Shown here: positions 56,819-64,000 of the stretch, piece after piece
Layout: each line of letters begins with the position of its first letter
Numbering within the stretch: position 1 is the stretch's first letter
DNA from: Carnobacterium funditum DSM 5970
GTDB taxonomy: Bacteria > Bacillota > Bacilli > Lactobacillales > Carnobacteriaceae
Direction of reading: 5' to 3'
DNA length: 64,000 nt
Assembly: GCF_000744185.1 (NCBI RefSeq)
Contig: NZ_JQLL01000001.1
Coordinates: 1,302,001 to 1,366,000 of the forward strand
The notes under the pieces: generated by a model
Databases searched by the model: none
What the model saw: the letters and a program-made list of their open reading frames with translations, nothing else
Told to the model about the DNA's origin: nothing
Translations under genes and position numbers: made by a program

Positions 56819-58327
56819 TTGGAAAACAACAAACAAACTAAAAAGAAATTCTCAATGCCATCATCATTTACAGTTTTATTTCTTATTATTGTCTTTATAG
56901 CCGTTTTAACTTGGATTATCCCCGCTGGAGCATACGATATGGACGATGCTGGTAGTATTTTATCAGGAACCTATCATACAGTGGATTCTCAACCACAGGG
57001 AATTTGGGATATTTTCATTTCTCCTATAAAGGGTATGCTAGGTACAGAAACTACACCTGGCGCTATTGAAATTTCTTTATTTATTTTAATTCTTGGAGGA
57101 TTTTTAGGAGTCGTTACAAAAACGGGCGCTCTTGATGCAGGAATCGCATCTATCGTAAAAAATTACAAAGGAAAAGAAAAAAAATTAATTCCTATATTGA
57201 TGCTGCTTTTCGCTATCGGAGGTACTACTTACGGAATGGCTGAAGAAACAATGGCGTTTTATCCTTTGATTATTCCGGTTATGATTGGTGTTGGCTTTGA
57301 TACTGTGGTTGCAGTTGCCATCGTTTTAGTCGGATCACAAATAGGAGTTCTCGCCTCAACAGTGAACCCTTTCGCTACTGGAGTTGCTTCGCAGGCTCTA
57401 TCTATTAGTCCTGGTGAAGGAATTATCTGGCGATTAATTTTCTTCGTCGTAATGTATGCAGTTGCAACATTATACGTTTATCGTTACGCTATGAAAGTTG
57501 AAAGCGATCCAACTACTTCTTTAGTTGCTGATCAGCGAGAAGAAAATATTGCTTATTTTAAAATACCTGAAGATCAAGAAGAAATGGACAAACGACAACG
57601 CAATGTAATGATTTTATTTGCACTTTCCTTCCTTATTATGATTGTTTCGTTGGTCCCTTGGACTGCGTTAAGTGAAAATTGGACTTTCTTTGAAAGCCTT
57701 AACTCTTTCTTACTTGGTATACCATTTATTGGCACTCTTCTTGGTGAAAGAATGATTCCTTTAGGTGATTGGTATTTCCAAGAAATTACAATGCTCTTCT
57801 TCCTAATGGCAGTTGTCATTGGATTATTTTATAGAATGCCTGAAGGCGATATTGTTGACTCCTTTATAGATGGAGCAAAAGATTTGTTAAGTGTAGCATT
57901 AGTAGTTGCTATCGCTCGTGGTATACAAGTTGTTATGAACGATGGCATGATTACTGCGACAATTTTAAGTTGGGGCGAAAAAGGCTTAAGCGGTTTGTCT
58001 CCAGTTATTTTTACTATTTTAACGTATATTTTCTATATTCCAATGTCTTTCCTAATCCCATCTACTTCTGGATTAGCAGCTGCGACTATGGGTATTATGG
58101 GTCCGTTAGGGACTTTTTCAGACGTGCCTCAACATTTGGTCATCACAGCTTATCAGGCCGCTAGTGGCTTCATCAATTTGATCACTCCTACTTCTGGAGT
58201 TGTTATGGGCGCATTAGCTATTGCTAGACTTGATGTTACTGTTTGGTGGAAATTCATGTTTAAACTAATGGTTATTATCTTCGTACTTTCTTGTGTCATC
58301 CTTGGTGTAGCCGCTGCAGTCAGTTAA
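56819..58327 (+). CDS. YfcC family transporter (DcuC-like superfamily)
   Basis: A 502-residue integral membrane protein with about twelve hydrophobic segments. FLIIVFIAVLTWIIPAGAY at the N-terminus, GGTTYGMAEETMAFYPLIIPVMI near 140 and MSFLIPSTSGLAAATMGIMGPL near 408 are typical of YfcC/ArcD-like carboxylate or amino acid carriers. The substrate is not established. The start is a TTG at 56819 with GAGGAGG upstream. A dipeptidase gene follows at 55 bp, so they may form one unit for amino acid or peptide use. Confidence 0.88.
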   Translation: MENNKQTKKKFSMPSSFTVLFLIIVFIAVLTWIIPAGAYDMDDAGSILSGTYHTVDSQPQGIWDIFISPIKGMLGTETTPGAIEISLFILILGGFLGVVTKTGALDAGIASIVKNYKGKEKKLIPILMLLFAIGGTTYGMAEETMAFYPLIIPVMIGVGFDTVVAVAIVLVGSQIGVLASTVNPFATGVASQALSISPGEGIIWRLIFFVVMYAVATLYVYRYAMKVESDPTTSLVADQREENIAYFKIPEDQEEMDKRQRNVMILFALSFLIMIVSLVPWTALSENWTFFESLNSFLLGIPFIGTLLGERMIPLGDWYFQEITMLFFLMAVVIGLFYRMPEGDIVDSFIDGAKDLLSVALVVAIARGIQVVMNDGMITATILSWGEKGLSGLSPVIFTILTYIFYIPMSFLIPSTSGLAAATMGIMGPLGTFSDVPQHLVITAYQAASGFINLITPTSGVVMGALAIARLDVTVWWKFMFKLMVIIFVLSCVILGVAAAVS

Positions 58328-58382
58328 AGAATACATCTATTTTTATTTGTTGCTAAACTTTAAAAAATGAAAGGAGCATTTC

Positions 58383-59720
58383 ATGAAAACATTTATTCAA
58401 GAGCAGCATAAAACTGCTTGTATTGAAACTATTAAAACGTTAATTTCTTATCCTTCTTATTTAAGAGAAGACGATAAAGGCGATACTCCTTTTGGCGACG
58501 ATATTCAAGCCGTTTTAGAAAAGACTCTTACGATTTGCGAAGAGCTAGGAATGAAGTCTTATTTAGATCCAGAAGGCTATTATGGGTATGCAGATTATGG
58601 TGAAGGAGAAGAGTCTTTAGCTATTCTGTGTCACTTGGATGTGGTCCCTCCTGGTAATTTAGACTTATGGGAAAGCAATCCATTCAAAGCTACTGAAAGG
58701 AATGACGCTATCTACGGAAGAGGTTCTCAAGATGACAAAGGGCCTGCAATGGCCGCTCTTTACGCCTTTAAAGCCGTAGTTGATTCTGGTGTAACATTTA
58801 AAAAGCGCATTCGTTTCATTTTTGGTACCGATGAAGAAACTTTATGGAGATGTTTAGATCGATACAATGAATTAGAAAAACCTTCCACGATGGGATTCGC
58901 ACCTGATGCTGAATTCCCATTAACCTATGCAGAAAAAGGGTTATTACAAATAAAACTGCATGGACCAGGAGATTCAGATTTAAGAATAAATTGTGGGAAA
59001 TCTTTAAATATTGTTCCCGACGAAGCTGGCTATCAAGGTTACCTTAACGATAAATTAGAAAATGAATTAAAATCATTAGGTTTTGATTATCAACTATCAA
59101 ACGAAAAAATTATCGTCAAAGGAAAAGCTGTTCACTCTAAAGATGCACCTGAAGGAATAAATGCTATTACTCGATTAGTAACAGCTCTCTTTCCACATAC
59201 TGAAAATAAAACAATGGCCTTTATTACCGAAAAATTAAATAATGATCCAACTGGACAAACTATTTTTGGGAAGGTACAAGATGATATTTCCGGGCCTCTT
59301 ACTGTTAATTTAGCTACTTTAGTCATTAATGAAACAGAGTCCACAATTGGCTTAGATTTGAGAATTCCTGTAACAGGCAATAAAGAAGACCTGGTTGGTC
59401 AGTTAATAACGAGTGCAGAAGAGTATCAGCTCACTTATGAAGAATACGATTACCTTGCTTCATTGTATGTTTCAAAAGATAGTTTGCTAGTGACAACTTT
59501 ATTAGATGTATACCGTGAAAAAACCGGAGATAAGAGTGATCCGTTAACTTCTGGTGGAGCTACTTTCGCGCGAACAATGAAAAATTGTGTAGCTTTTGGA
59601 GCTGTATTCCCAGATTCTGAAGTTACTTTCCATATGCCTAATGAAAAAATGACTATACGTGATATATATAACGCCATGGACATTTATGCAGAATCTATCT
59701 ATCGACTAGCTTGTAAATAA
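58383..59720 (+). CDS. M20 family metallopeptidase (Sapep/PepV-like dipeptidase)
   Basis: A 445-residue zinc dipeptidase. The metal site is visible as ILCHLDVVPPG (His about 83), GRGSQDDKGPAMAAL (Asp about 118) and the catalytic pair FGTDEETLW near 150, with SGGATFARTMKN near 385-396 at the C-terminus. Length and motif spacing match the PepV/Sapep group of Firmicutes. Probably co-transcribed with the YfcC-type transporter. ATG at 58383 behind AAAGGAG. Confidence 0.92.
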   Translation: MKTFIQEQHKTACIETIKTLISYPSYLREDDKGDTPFGDDIQAVLEKTLTICEELGMKSYLDPEGYYGYADYGEGEESLAILCHLDVVPPGNLDLWESNPFKATERNDAIYGRGSQDDKGPAMAALYAFKAVVDSGVTFKKRIRFIFGTDEETLWRCLDRYNELEKPSTMGFAPDAEFPLTYAEKGLLQIKLHGPGDSDLRINCGKSLNIVPDEAGYQGYLNDKLENELKSLGFDYQLSNEKIIVKGKAVHSKDAPEGINAITRLVTALFPHTENKTMAFITEKLNNDPTGQTIFGKVQDDISGPLTVNLATLVINETESTIGLDLRIPVTGNKEDLVGQLITSAEEYQLTYEEYDYLASLYVSKDSLLVTTLLDVYREKTGDKSDPLTSGGATFARTMKNCVAFGAVFPDSEVTFHMPNEKMTIRDIYNAMDIYAESIYRLACK

Positions 59721-59732
59721 AGGTTGTAAAAT

Positions 59733-59775
59733 AAAGGGCATCAGTGAGTTAAAAACTTCACTGACGTCCTTTTTC
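59733..59775 (+). terminator. Terminator of the M20 peptidase gene
   Basis: Imperfect stem GGGCATCAGTGA/TCACTGACGTCC with an A-rich loop, then TTTTTC on the plus strand. Confidence 0.75.
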
Positions 59776-59800
59776 TTATCTATAAAAATATAAATAGAAA

Positions 59801-59864
59801 ATAAGTGGGTCCTCCACTAATATGGTAGTCGCCGAAAACACACCATCAGAAGGAACTCACTTAT
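59801..59864. repeat. Inverted repeat, possible insertion-sequence end
   Basis: ATAAGTGGGTCC at 59801 and GAACTCACTTAT at 59853 form an imperfect inverted repeat in a gene-free stretch (59721-60095) that otherwise shows only broken frames. It may be the end of a lost mobile element. Confidence 0.3.
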
Positions 59865-59987
59865 CTACTTTAAATAATAGGCTAAAAATACTATATCAGG
59901 CTGATTAATACCCGTTTACGATCCAGGATCAAAAATACCATTGAAGACTACTATTTTTCATCAATATCATTTGATAGAGCAGCCAAA

Positions 59988-60038
59988 TAAAAAAGAAACG
60001 GATTGTTTCGGTGTCAGACACAGCGAAACGATCCGTTA
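59988..60038 (-). terminator. Terminator of the tRNA cluster
   Basis: Near-perfect 14-bp arms AACGGATTGTTTCG/CGAAACGATCCGTT with a 13-nt loop (59997-60038), then TTTCTTTTTTATTT on the minus strand. Confidence 0.85.
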
Positions 60039-60095
60039 GTAGATAGATAAACCAATATGTTATCTATTTATGTATAATACTGCTTAATAAAGCAA

Positions 60096-60167
60096 CTGGG
60101 CTAGCTGGATTCGAACCAACGCATAAGGGAGTCAAAGTCCCTTGCCTTACCGCTTGGCTATAGCCCA
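60096..60167 (-). tRNA. tRNA-Gln (TTG)
   Basis: A 72-nt cloverleaf with acceptor TGGGCTA/TAGCCCA, discriminator G and anticodon loop CTTTGAC. Last gene of the four-tRNA operon. Confidence 0.97.
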
Positions 60168-60174
60168 ATTATGG

Positions 60175-60255
60175 TGGAGGGGGGCAGATTCGAACTGCCG
60201 AACCCGAAGGAGCGGATTTACAGTCCGCCGCGTTTAGCCACTTCGCTACCCCTCC
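60175..60255 (-). tRNA. tRNA-Tyr (GTA)
   Basis: An 81-nt class II tRNA with a long variable arm, acceptor GGAGGGG and anticodon loop CTGTAAA. Confidence 0.97.
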
Positions 60256-60295
60256 TGATAAAAAACTTACTCATTGCTATTTAAAAAGAATTTGA

Positions 60296-60368
60296 TGCCG
60301 GCTAAAGGAGTTGAACCCTCGACCCTCTGATTACGATTCAGATGCTCTACCAACTGAGCTAAGCCGGC
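60296..60368 (-). tRNA. tRNA-Thr (CGT)
   Basis: A 73-nt cloverleaf, acceptor GCCGGCT/AGCCGGC and anticodon loop ATCGTAA. The T-stem GAGGG/CCTTT contains two G-T pairs, which is unusual but workable. Confidence 0.93.
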
Positions 60369-60399
60369 ACATCATTATAGTATAATCTCTTTAAAAACA

Positions 60400-60471
60400 T
60401 GACCCGTACGGGATTCGAACCCGTGATACCGCCGTGAAAGGGCGGTGTCTTAACCACTTGACCAACGGGCC
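60400..60471 (-). tRNA. tRNA-Glu (TTC)
   Basis: A 72-nt cloverleaf, acceptor GGCCCGT/ACGGGTC with one G-T pair, anticodon loop CTTTCAC. First gene of the operon. Confidence 0.97.
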
Positions 60472-60502
60472 TAAAGTTATTTAATCTTTAAACACAAGAT
60501 TT

Positions 60503-60531
60503 ATTATATAAACAATTCCAGTAAATGTAAA
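60503..60531 (-). promoter_or_regulatory. Promoter of the Glu-Thr-Tyr-Gln tRNA operon
   Basis: On the minus strand TTTACA-N17-TATAAT, 32 bp upstream of tRNA-Glu. The remainder of the gap to 60773 shows no gene. Confidence 0.75.
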
Positions 60532-60773
60532 GAGTAAAACTGAATTTATTGAATAATTTAATCCTATTTTCATTTTACATATGTTTTATTCAGTTTTTTC
60601 TTCATGTCCTATCAACTTTCATTAAAAAAAGCAATTAGCAAGTACTGATTTGATATCAACTCAAACTGGTACCTACTAATTTTCTTATCTCTTCAACATT
60701 AATCTACTAAAACTCTACTCCTGACAATACTAACTATTTTACCATTAGCAGTGCTGGTTATTTTTTACTTGCT

Positions 60774-61052
60774 TTATTTCGCTTGTATACTACTGTAAAT
60801 TTCTGGTTTTCTTTCAAACAGTGTTTTTGCGTAAGGACATAACGGAATAATTTTTTTATTTTCTATACGCATCTCTTTAACCACGCGATTAACTAATTCC
60901 TCTGCTATTCCCTGTCCTCTTAAAGATGGATCAACAAATGTATGATCTAAAATAACTTTGTCATCTCCGGAAGGAACATAAGTTACTTCAGCAATCATTT
61001 TCCCGTTTTCATCATTTTTATAAAATCGGTTCTCAGTTTTTTCAAAATTCAT
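60774..61052 (-). CDS. Small GNAT-like N-acetyltransferase (YidJ/YjdJ type)
   Basis: A 92-residue protein of the compact GNAT family. VILDHTFVDPSLRGQGIAEELV (about 34-55) forms the acetyl-CoA loop RGQGIA, and IIPLCPYAKTLFERKPE (about 72-88) is the conserved end of this group. The acceptor substrate is unknown. ATG at 61052 with AAGAGGG upstream. Follows the MDR-type gene on the same strand after 59 bp, and may share its transcript. Confidence 0.85.
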   Translation of the reverse strand: MNFEKTENRFYKNDENGKMIAEVTYVPSGDDKVILDHTFVDPSLRGQGIAEELVNRVVKEMRIENKKIIPLCPYAKTLFERKPEIYSSIQAK

Positions 61053-61111
61053 TTCTGCACATCCATCCCTCTTTATAAATTAAACATAGTTTACAACTTT
61101 TATTAAAAAAA

Positions 61112-62104
61112 TCAAGAAATAGCAAAACCAATTTTACCAAATTGCTTGCCTTTTTCTAAACGGTCGAAAGCTTTTTTAAAATCCTCTATCTTAAAAATTT
61201 TATCAACTACTGGTCTAATATTGTGTTTTCCTATAAAATCAAGCATCGCTTGGTATTCTTCTGAACTACCCATCGTCGTTCCTTTTAGTGTATACTGTCC
61301 GTAAAAAAACTCTCTCAAATTAAATTCAATTTTATCGCCAGTTGATGACCCAATCAAAACCATTGTTCCACCTTTTCGTAATTGATTTAATGACTGATGA
61401 AATGTAGCCGCTCCAACGGTTTCAATGACTACATCTACTTTTTCTTCTTTTAAGAGTTCATTCCAATCGCCTTCACTTTGAATACCTTTATTTGCTCCCA
61501 ATTTTTTTGCTTGCTCCAATTTATCTTTTGAACGAGAAGTTACATAAACCGATGCACCTATTGCTTTGGCAAACTGCAATAAATAAGTAGCTACTCCTCC
61601 TCCAATTCCTGGAATTAAAATAGTATCATCCTTAGTCACGTTTCCTTTAGTAAATAGGGCCCGATAAGCAGTTAATGCCGATAGAGATAAAACACTTGCT
61701 TCTTCCATGGATAAATATTCTGGTTTCATAACTATATTCTCTATTGGAAGAATAATTTCTTCAGCAAATGTACCTGATACAGGATTACCTAATATTTCCA
61801 AATTTTCTGGTGCTGCATCAGAAACCTTTATCCAATTCAATCCCGGATTGATAATTACTTTATCCCCTACTTTGAAATTTTTATTTTCTGTTAGTATTTC
61901 ACTGATTTCTCCTACTCCATCAGACCCGATAATTAAGGGTTCTGCATTTTCATCATGTTGAGCAATGGTAAATAAATCCCGATGATTCAATCCAGCAAAA
62001 TGAAGCTTTATTCGAACCTCTTCTTTTTTTAATTCTTGATTTTTTGTTTCTTCATAATGTAATCCATCCATACCTTTTTTATATTTGTGTACCAATGCTT
62101 TCAA
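61112..62104 (-). CDS. Zinc-type alcohol dehydrogenase-like MDR oxidoreductase
   Basis: A 330-residue medium-chain dehydrogenase/reductase. A GroES-like N-terminal half (GLNHRD near 35, GSDGVGEI near 61) precedes a Rossmann half with GIGGGVATYLLQFAKAIGA near 165-183. The structural-zinc cysteines are missing, so it looks like a zinc-independent quinone reductase/enoyl reductase type. The start is a TTG at 62104 behind GGAG. Substrate unknown. Confidence 0.88.
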   Translation of the reverse strand: MKALVHKYKKGMDGLHYEETKNQELKKEEVRIKLHFAGLNHRDLFTIAQHDENAEPLIIGSDGVGEISEILTENKNFKVGDKVIINPGLNWIKVSDAAPENLEILGNPVSGTFAEEIILPIENIVMKPEYLSMEEASVLSLSALTAYRALFTKGNVTKDDTILIPGIGGGVATYLLQFAKAIGASVYVTSRSKDKLEQAKKLGANKGIQSEGDWNELLKEEKVDVVIETVGAATFHQSLNQLRKGGTMVLIGSSTGDKIEFNLREFFYGQYTLKGTTMGSSEEYQAMLDFIGKHNIRPVVDKIFKIEDFKKAFDRLEKGKQFGKIGFAIS

Positions 62105-62169
62105 GTTATCACTCCTATTTATAAATTACACTAAGTATACAGCTTACTATAAAAAGTTACAAAAAAAGG

Positions 62170-62184
62170 ATGCTGGATGATAGT
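62170..62184 (+). repeat. 15-bp direct repeat, left copy
   Basis: ATGCTGGATGATAGT, identical to 62974-62988; the two copies bracket the transposase remnant. Confidence 0.7.
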
Positions 62185-62310
62185 GTTAATCTATTGTTGG
62201 AAAAAATAATTAGACCTCGTTAACGTTTTTCACTCTGATTAAGTAATGTCCACCGCACTTCATTTGCTTCATCTGATAAAAAGGCGAAATAAAATTCTTT
62301 CACCTTTTTA

Positions 62311-62878
62311 TCAGATCCATTTGAAAAGCTTTATTTCCCACGTAAACCTTTTAATACAATGCTTAATTGTTTTTTTATTTTGTGTCAGTGCTGGAAGATT
62401 ACCCGCTGCGCTTTGAGATTGTTGGCCATATGCTCGATTAACTCGTTTATCTAGCTTTTCTATCGTTGTTTGATACGACTGATCTTTCACTCTATTTAAT
62501 ATCTCAGCTTCTAATCCCAAATCCATACGACTATGAGAAGTTAATTCTAGATGATCATCTACCAAATAAGTAAACTGTCCGTTTAGTTTATTTTTATAAT
62601 ACGTTCTATTTAAGACGCTATCTCACATCGTTGTAGAAAGTAGCTTCTCATCATTTTTCCGTTGAATGTCCCACGTTTCTTTTCTAGCTGGATGGTTGTT
62701 TCAGAGAACCATCTAAGTTCTCAATAAAGTTTTCTACCAAGGCAATGCCAATTTGATTCATCGATTCTTGAACGTTGGAAACGAGATTGTGGAAGGTTAA
62801 TTCTTTCCTCTGTGTTAAATCTAAATTTTTTACCATTGTTTCACTGATTTTCCCAACTGTTTGCTGTATAATATCCAT
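62311..62878 (-). pseudogene. ISLre2-type (UPF0236) transposase remnant
   Basis: Fragments of one transposase can be joined across frames: an N-terminal MDIIQQTVGKISETMV-type start at 62878, a middle WDIQRKNDEKLLSTT-stop-DSVLNRTYYKNK section around 62600-62660, and YLVDDHLELTSHSRMDLGLEAEILNRV in 62311-62565. A full-length protein of this family is around 450 residues; only the first 180 or so are left, with a stop and frameshifts. The family assignment rests on the motif order, without a database search. Confidence 0.65.
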
Positions 62879-62883
62879 TAAGG

Positions 62884-62945
62884 AACAACTCCTGTTCTAT
62901 GTTTTTAGTGGTAAAAACAGTTTACACAGGAGTTGTTTCTTTTTT
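62884..62945 (+). repeat. Nested hairpin near the IS remnant
   Basis: Arms AACAACTCCTGT (62884-62895) and ACAGGAGTTGTT (62926-62937) with an inner GTTTTTA/TAAAAAC stem; followed by Ts on the plus strand. It may be part of the old IS end or a terminator. Confidence 0.5.
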
Positions 62946-62973
62946 TCGTTTCCAATAATTACTTTACACTAAC

Positions 62974-62988
62974 ATGCTGGATGATAGT
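62974..62988 (+). repeat. 15-bp direct repeat, right copy
   Basis: Identical to 62170-62184, 804 bp apart. Confidence 0.7.
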
Positions 62989-63004
62989 CGGATAAAAAAT
63001 TTAT

Positions 63005-63066
63005 ACACAAAAAAAATTAGACAAAGAAGGTTGAGAAACTAAAGACACTGTTTCTCAACCTTCTTT
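63005..63066 (-). terminator. Terminator of the rRNA operon
   Basis: Long perfect stem (AGAAGGTTGAGAAAC and its complement, 63025-63064) followed on the minus strand, after a few bases, by TTTTTTTT. Confidence 0.85.
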
Positions 63067-63072
63067 TAATTA

Positions 63073-63145
63073 AGCCACTTGCCGGATTCGAACCGGCGAC
63101 CTCTTCCTTACCATGGAAGCGCTCTACCGACTGAGCTAAAGCGGC
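63073..63145 (-). tRNA. tRNA-Thr (GGT)
   Basis: A 73-nt cloverleaf, acceptor GCCGCTT/AAGTGGC with one G-T pair and anticodon loop ATGGTAA. Last gene of the rrn operon. Confidence 0.96.
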
Positions 63146-63171
63146 GAAAATTATAAATAAACAAAAAAATA

Positions 63172-63244
63172 CTCCGCAAGCAGGATTCGAACCTGCGACA
63201 TCATGATTAACAGTCATGCGCTCTACCAGCTGAGCTATTGCGGA
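63172..63244 (-). tRNA. tRNA-Asn (GTT)
   Basis: A 73-nt cloverleaf, acceptor TCCGCAA/TTGCGGA, discriminator G and anticodon loop CTGTTAA. Lies between 5S and tRNA-Thr. Confidence 0.97.
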
Positions 63245-63254
63245 ATGATGAAGA

Positions 63255-63374
63255 TGCGCGGCAGCGTCCTACTCTCACAAAGGGAAACCCTTCACTACCA
63301 TCGGCGCTAAGAAGCTTAACTGCTGTGTTCGGCATGGGAACAGGTGTGACCTTCTTGCCATCGCCACCACACAT
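63255..63374 (-). rRNA. rrf: 5S rRNA
   Basis: Complete 5S gene on the minus strand with terminal helix AGATGTGTGG/CCGCGCATCT. It differs from the orphan copy at 56.3 kb only near the ends. Ends accurate to a few bases. Confidence 0.97.
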
Positions 63375-63460
63375 CTTACATATAAGAGAACGTTGTTCTC
63401 TCAAAACTGGATAGTGTTTAACTATAAGGGCTTAAAACCGTTTCTTCATCGTTTAAAAAT

Positions 63461-64000
<540 letters not shown>

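Overview
This window looks like chromosomal DNA from a low-GC Gram-positive of the order Lactobacillales, most likely Carnobacteriaceae (Carnobacterium-like). The basis is its AT-rich composition, strong AGGAGG-type ribosome binding sites, frequent TTG/GTG starts, a CIRCE-controlled groESL operon, a lysine riboswitch, and the gene families present. The genus is an inference; the 23S and 5S sequences at the right end would settle it. Most genes lie on the minus strand and converge away from an rRNA operon whose 23S gene runs off the right edge.

Layout. 1-7.3 kb: end of nagA, an LtaS-like phosphoglycerol transferase with a GtrB-like glycosyltransferase, NAD salvage genes (pncB, nadE) and an FMN reductase. 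7.3-9.8 kb: a membrane protein and a MarR-SDR operon with a perfect palindromic operator. 10-19.4 kb: a block matching the Bacillus subtilis ydiC-ydiL/groESL region (groEL, groES, CPBP protease, ydiK, rex, ABC-F, tsaD, two rimI-like genes, tsaB). 20-33 kb: CsbD, a decayed epimerase, an RluA enzyme, a CAP protein, pepF, an XRE/membrane pair, DUF975, an MFS transporter, a HAD nucleotidase, a DHFR-like protein, a convergent YolD/Y-family polymerase pair with an SOS box each, and a PfkB kinase. 33-44.8 kb: glmS, a small gene broken by a palindrome, a lysine-riboswitch NhaC transporter, an SDR, a LacI pseudogene, a surface protein, a zinc-binding lipoprotein, ogt, and birA-bioY. 44.9-56 kb: an amidohydrolase, copY with a ruined copA, an S66 peptidase, an OYE oxidoreductase, a split ThrE exporter, cdaA-cdaR-glmM and an FNT channel. 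56-64 kb: an orphan 5S-tRNA-Lys unit, a YfcC transporter with an M20 peptidase, a four-tRNA operon, GNAT and MDR genes, an IS remnant, then tRNA-Thr, tRNA-Asn, 5S and 23S of an rrn operon.

Themes. Cell-wall precursor supply and its control are well represented: nagA, glmS, glmM and the c-di-AMP synthase CdaA with its regulator CdaR. The t6A tRNA modification genes tsaB and tsaD sit with the ribosomal acetyltransferases. Nutrient uptake is visible for lysine (riboswitch transporter), biotin (BioY under BirA) and zinc (orphan AdcA-like protein under a Zur-like box). Gene decay is common: an epimerase, a LacI regulator, a CopA ATPase, an ISLre2-type transposase and several short remnants are all broken.

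I found no convincing new multi-gene system. The observations most worth checking are the palindrome-induced frameshift at 35.4 kb, the GGACAAGT hairpins between groES and groEL, the orphan 5S-tRNA-Lys unit with its own promoter, the convergent SOS-boxed YolD/UmuC pair, and the repeat upstream of tsaB.
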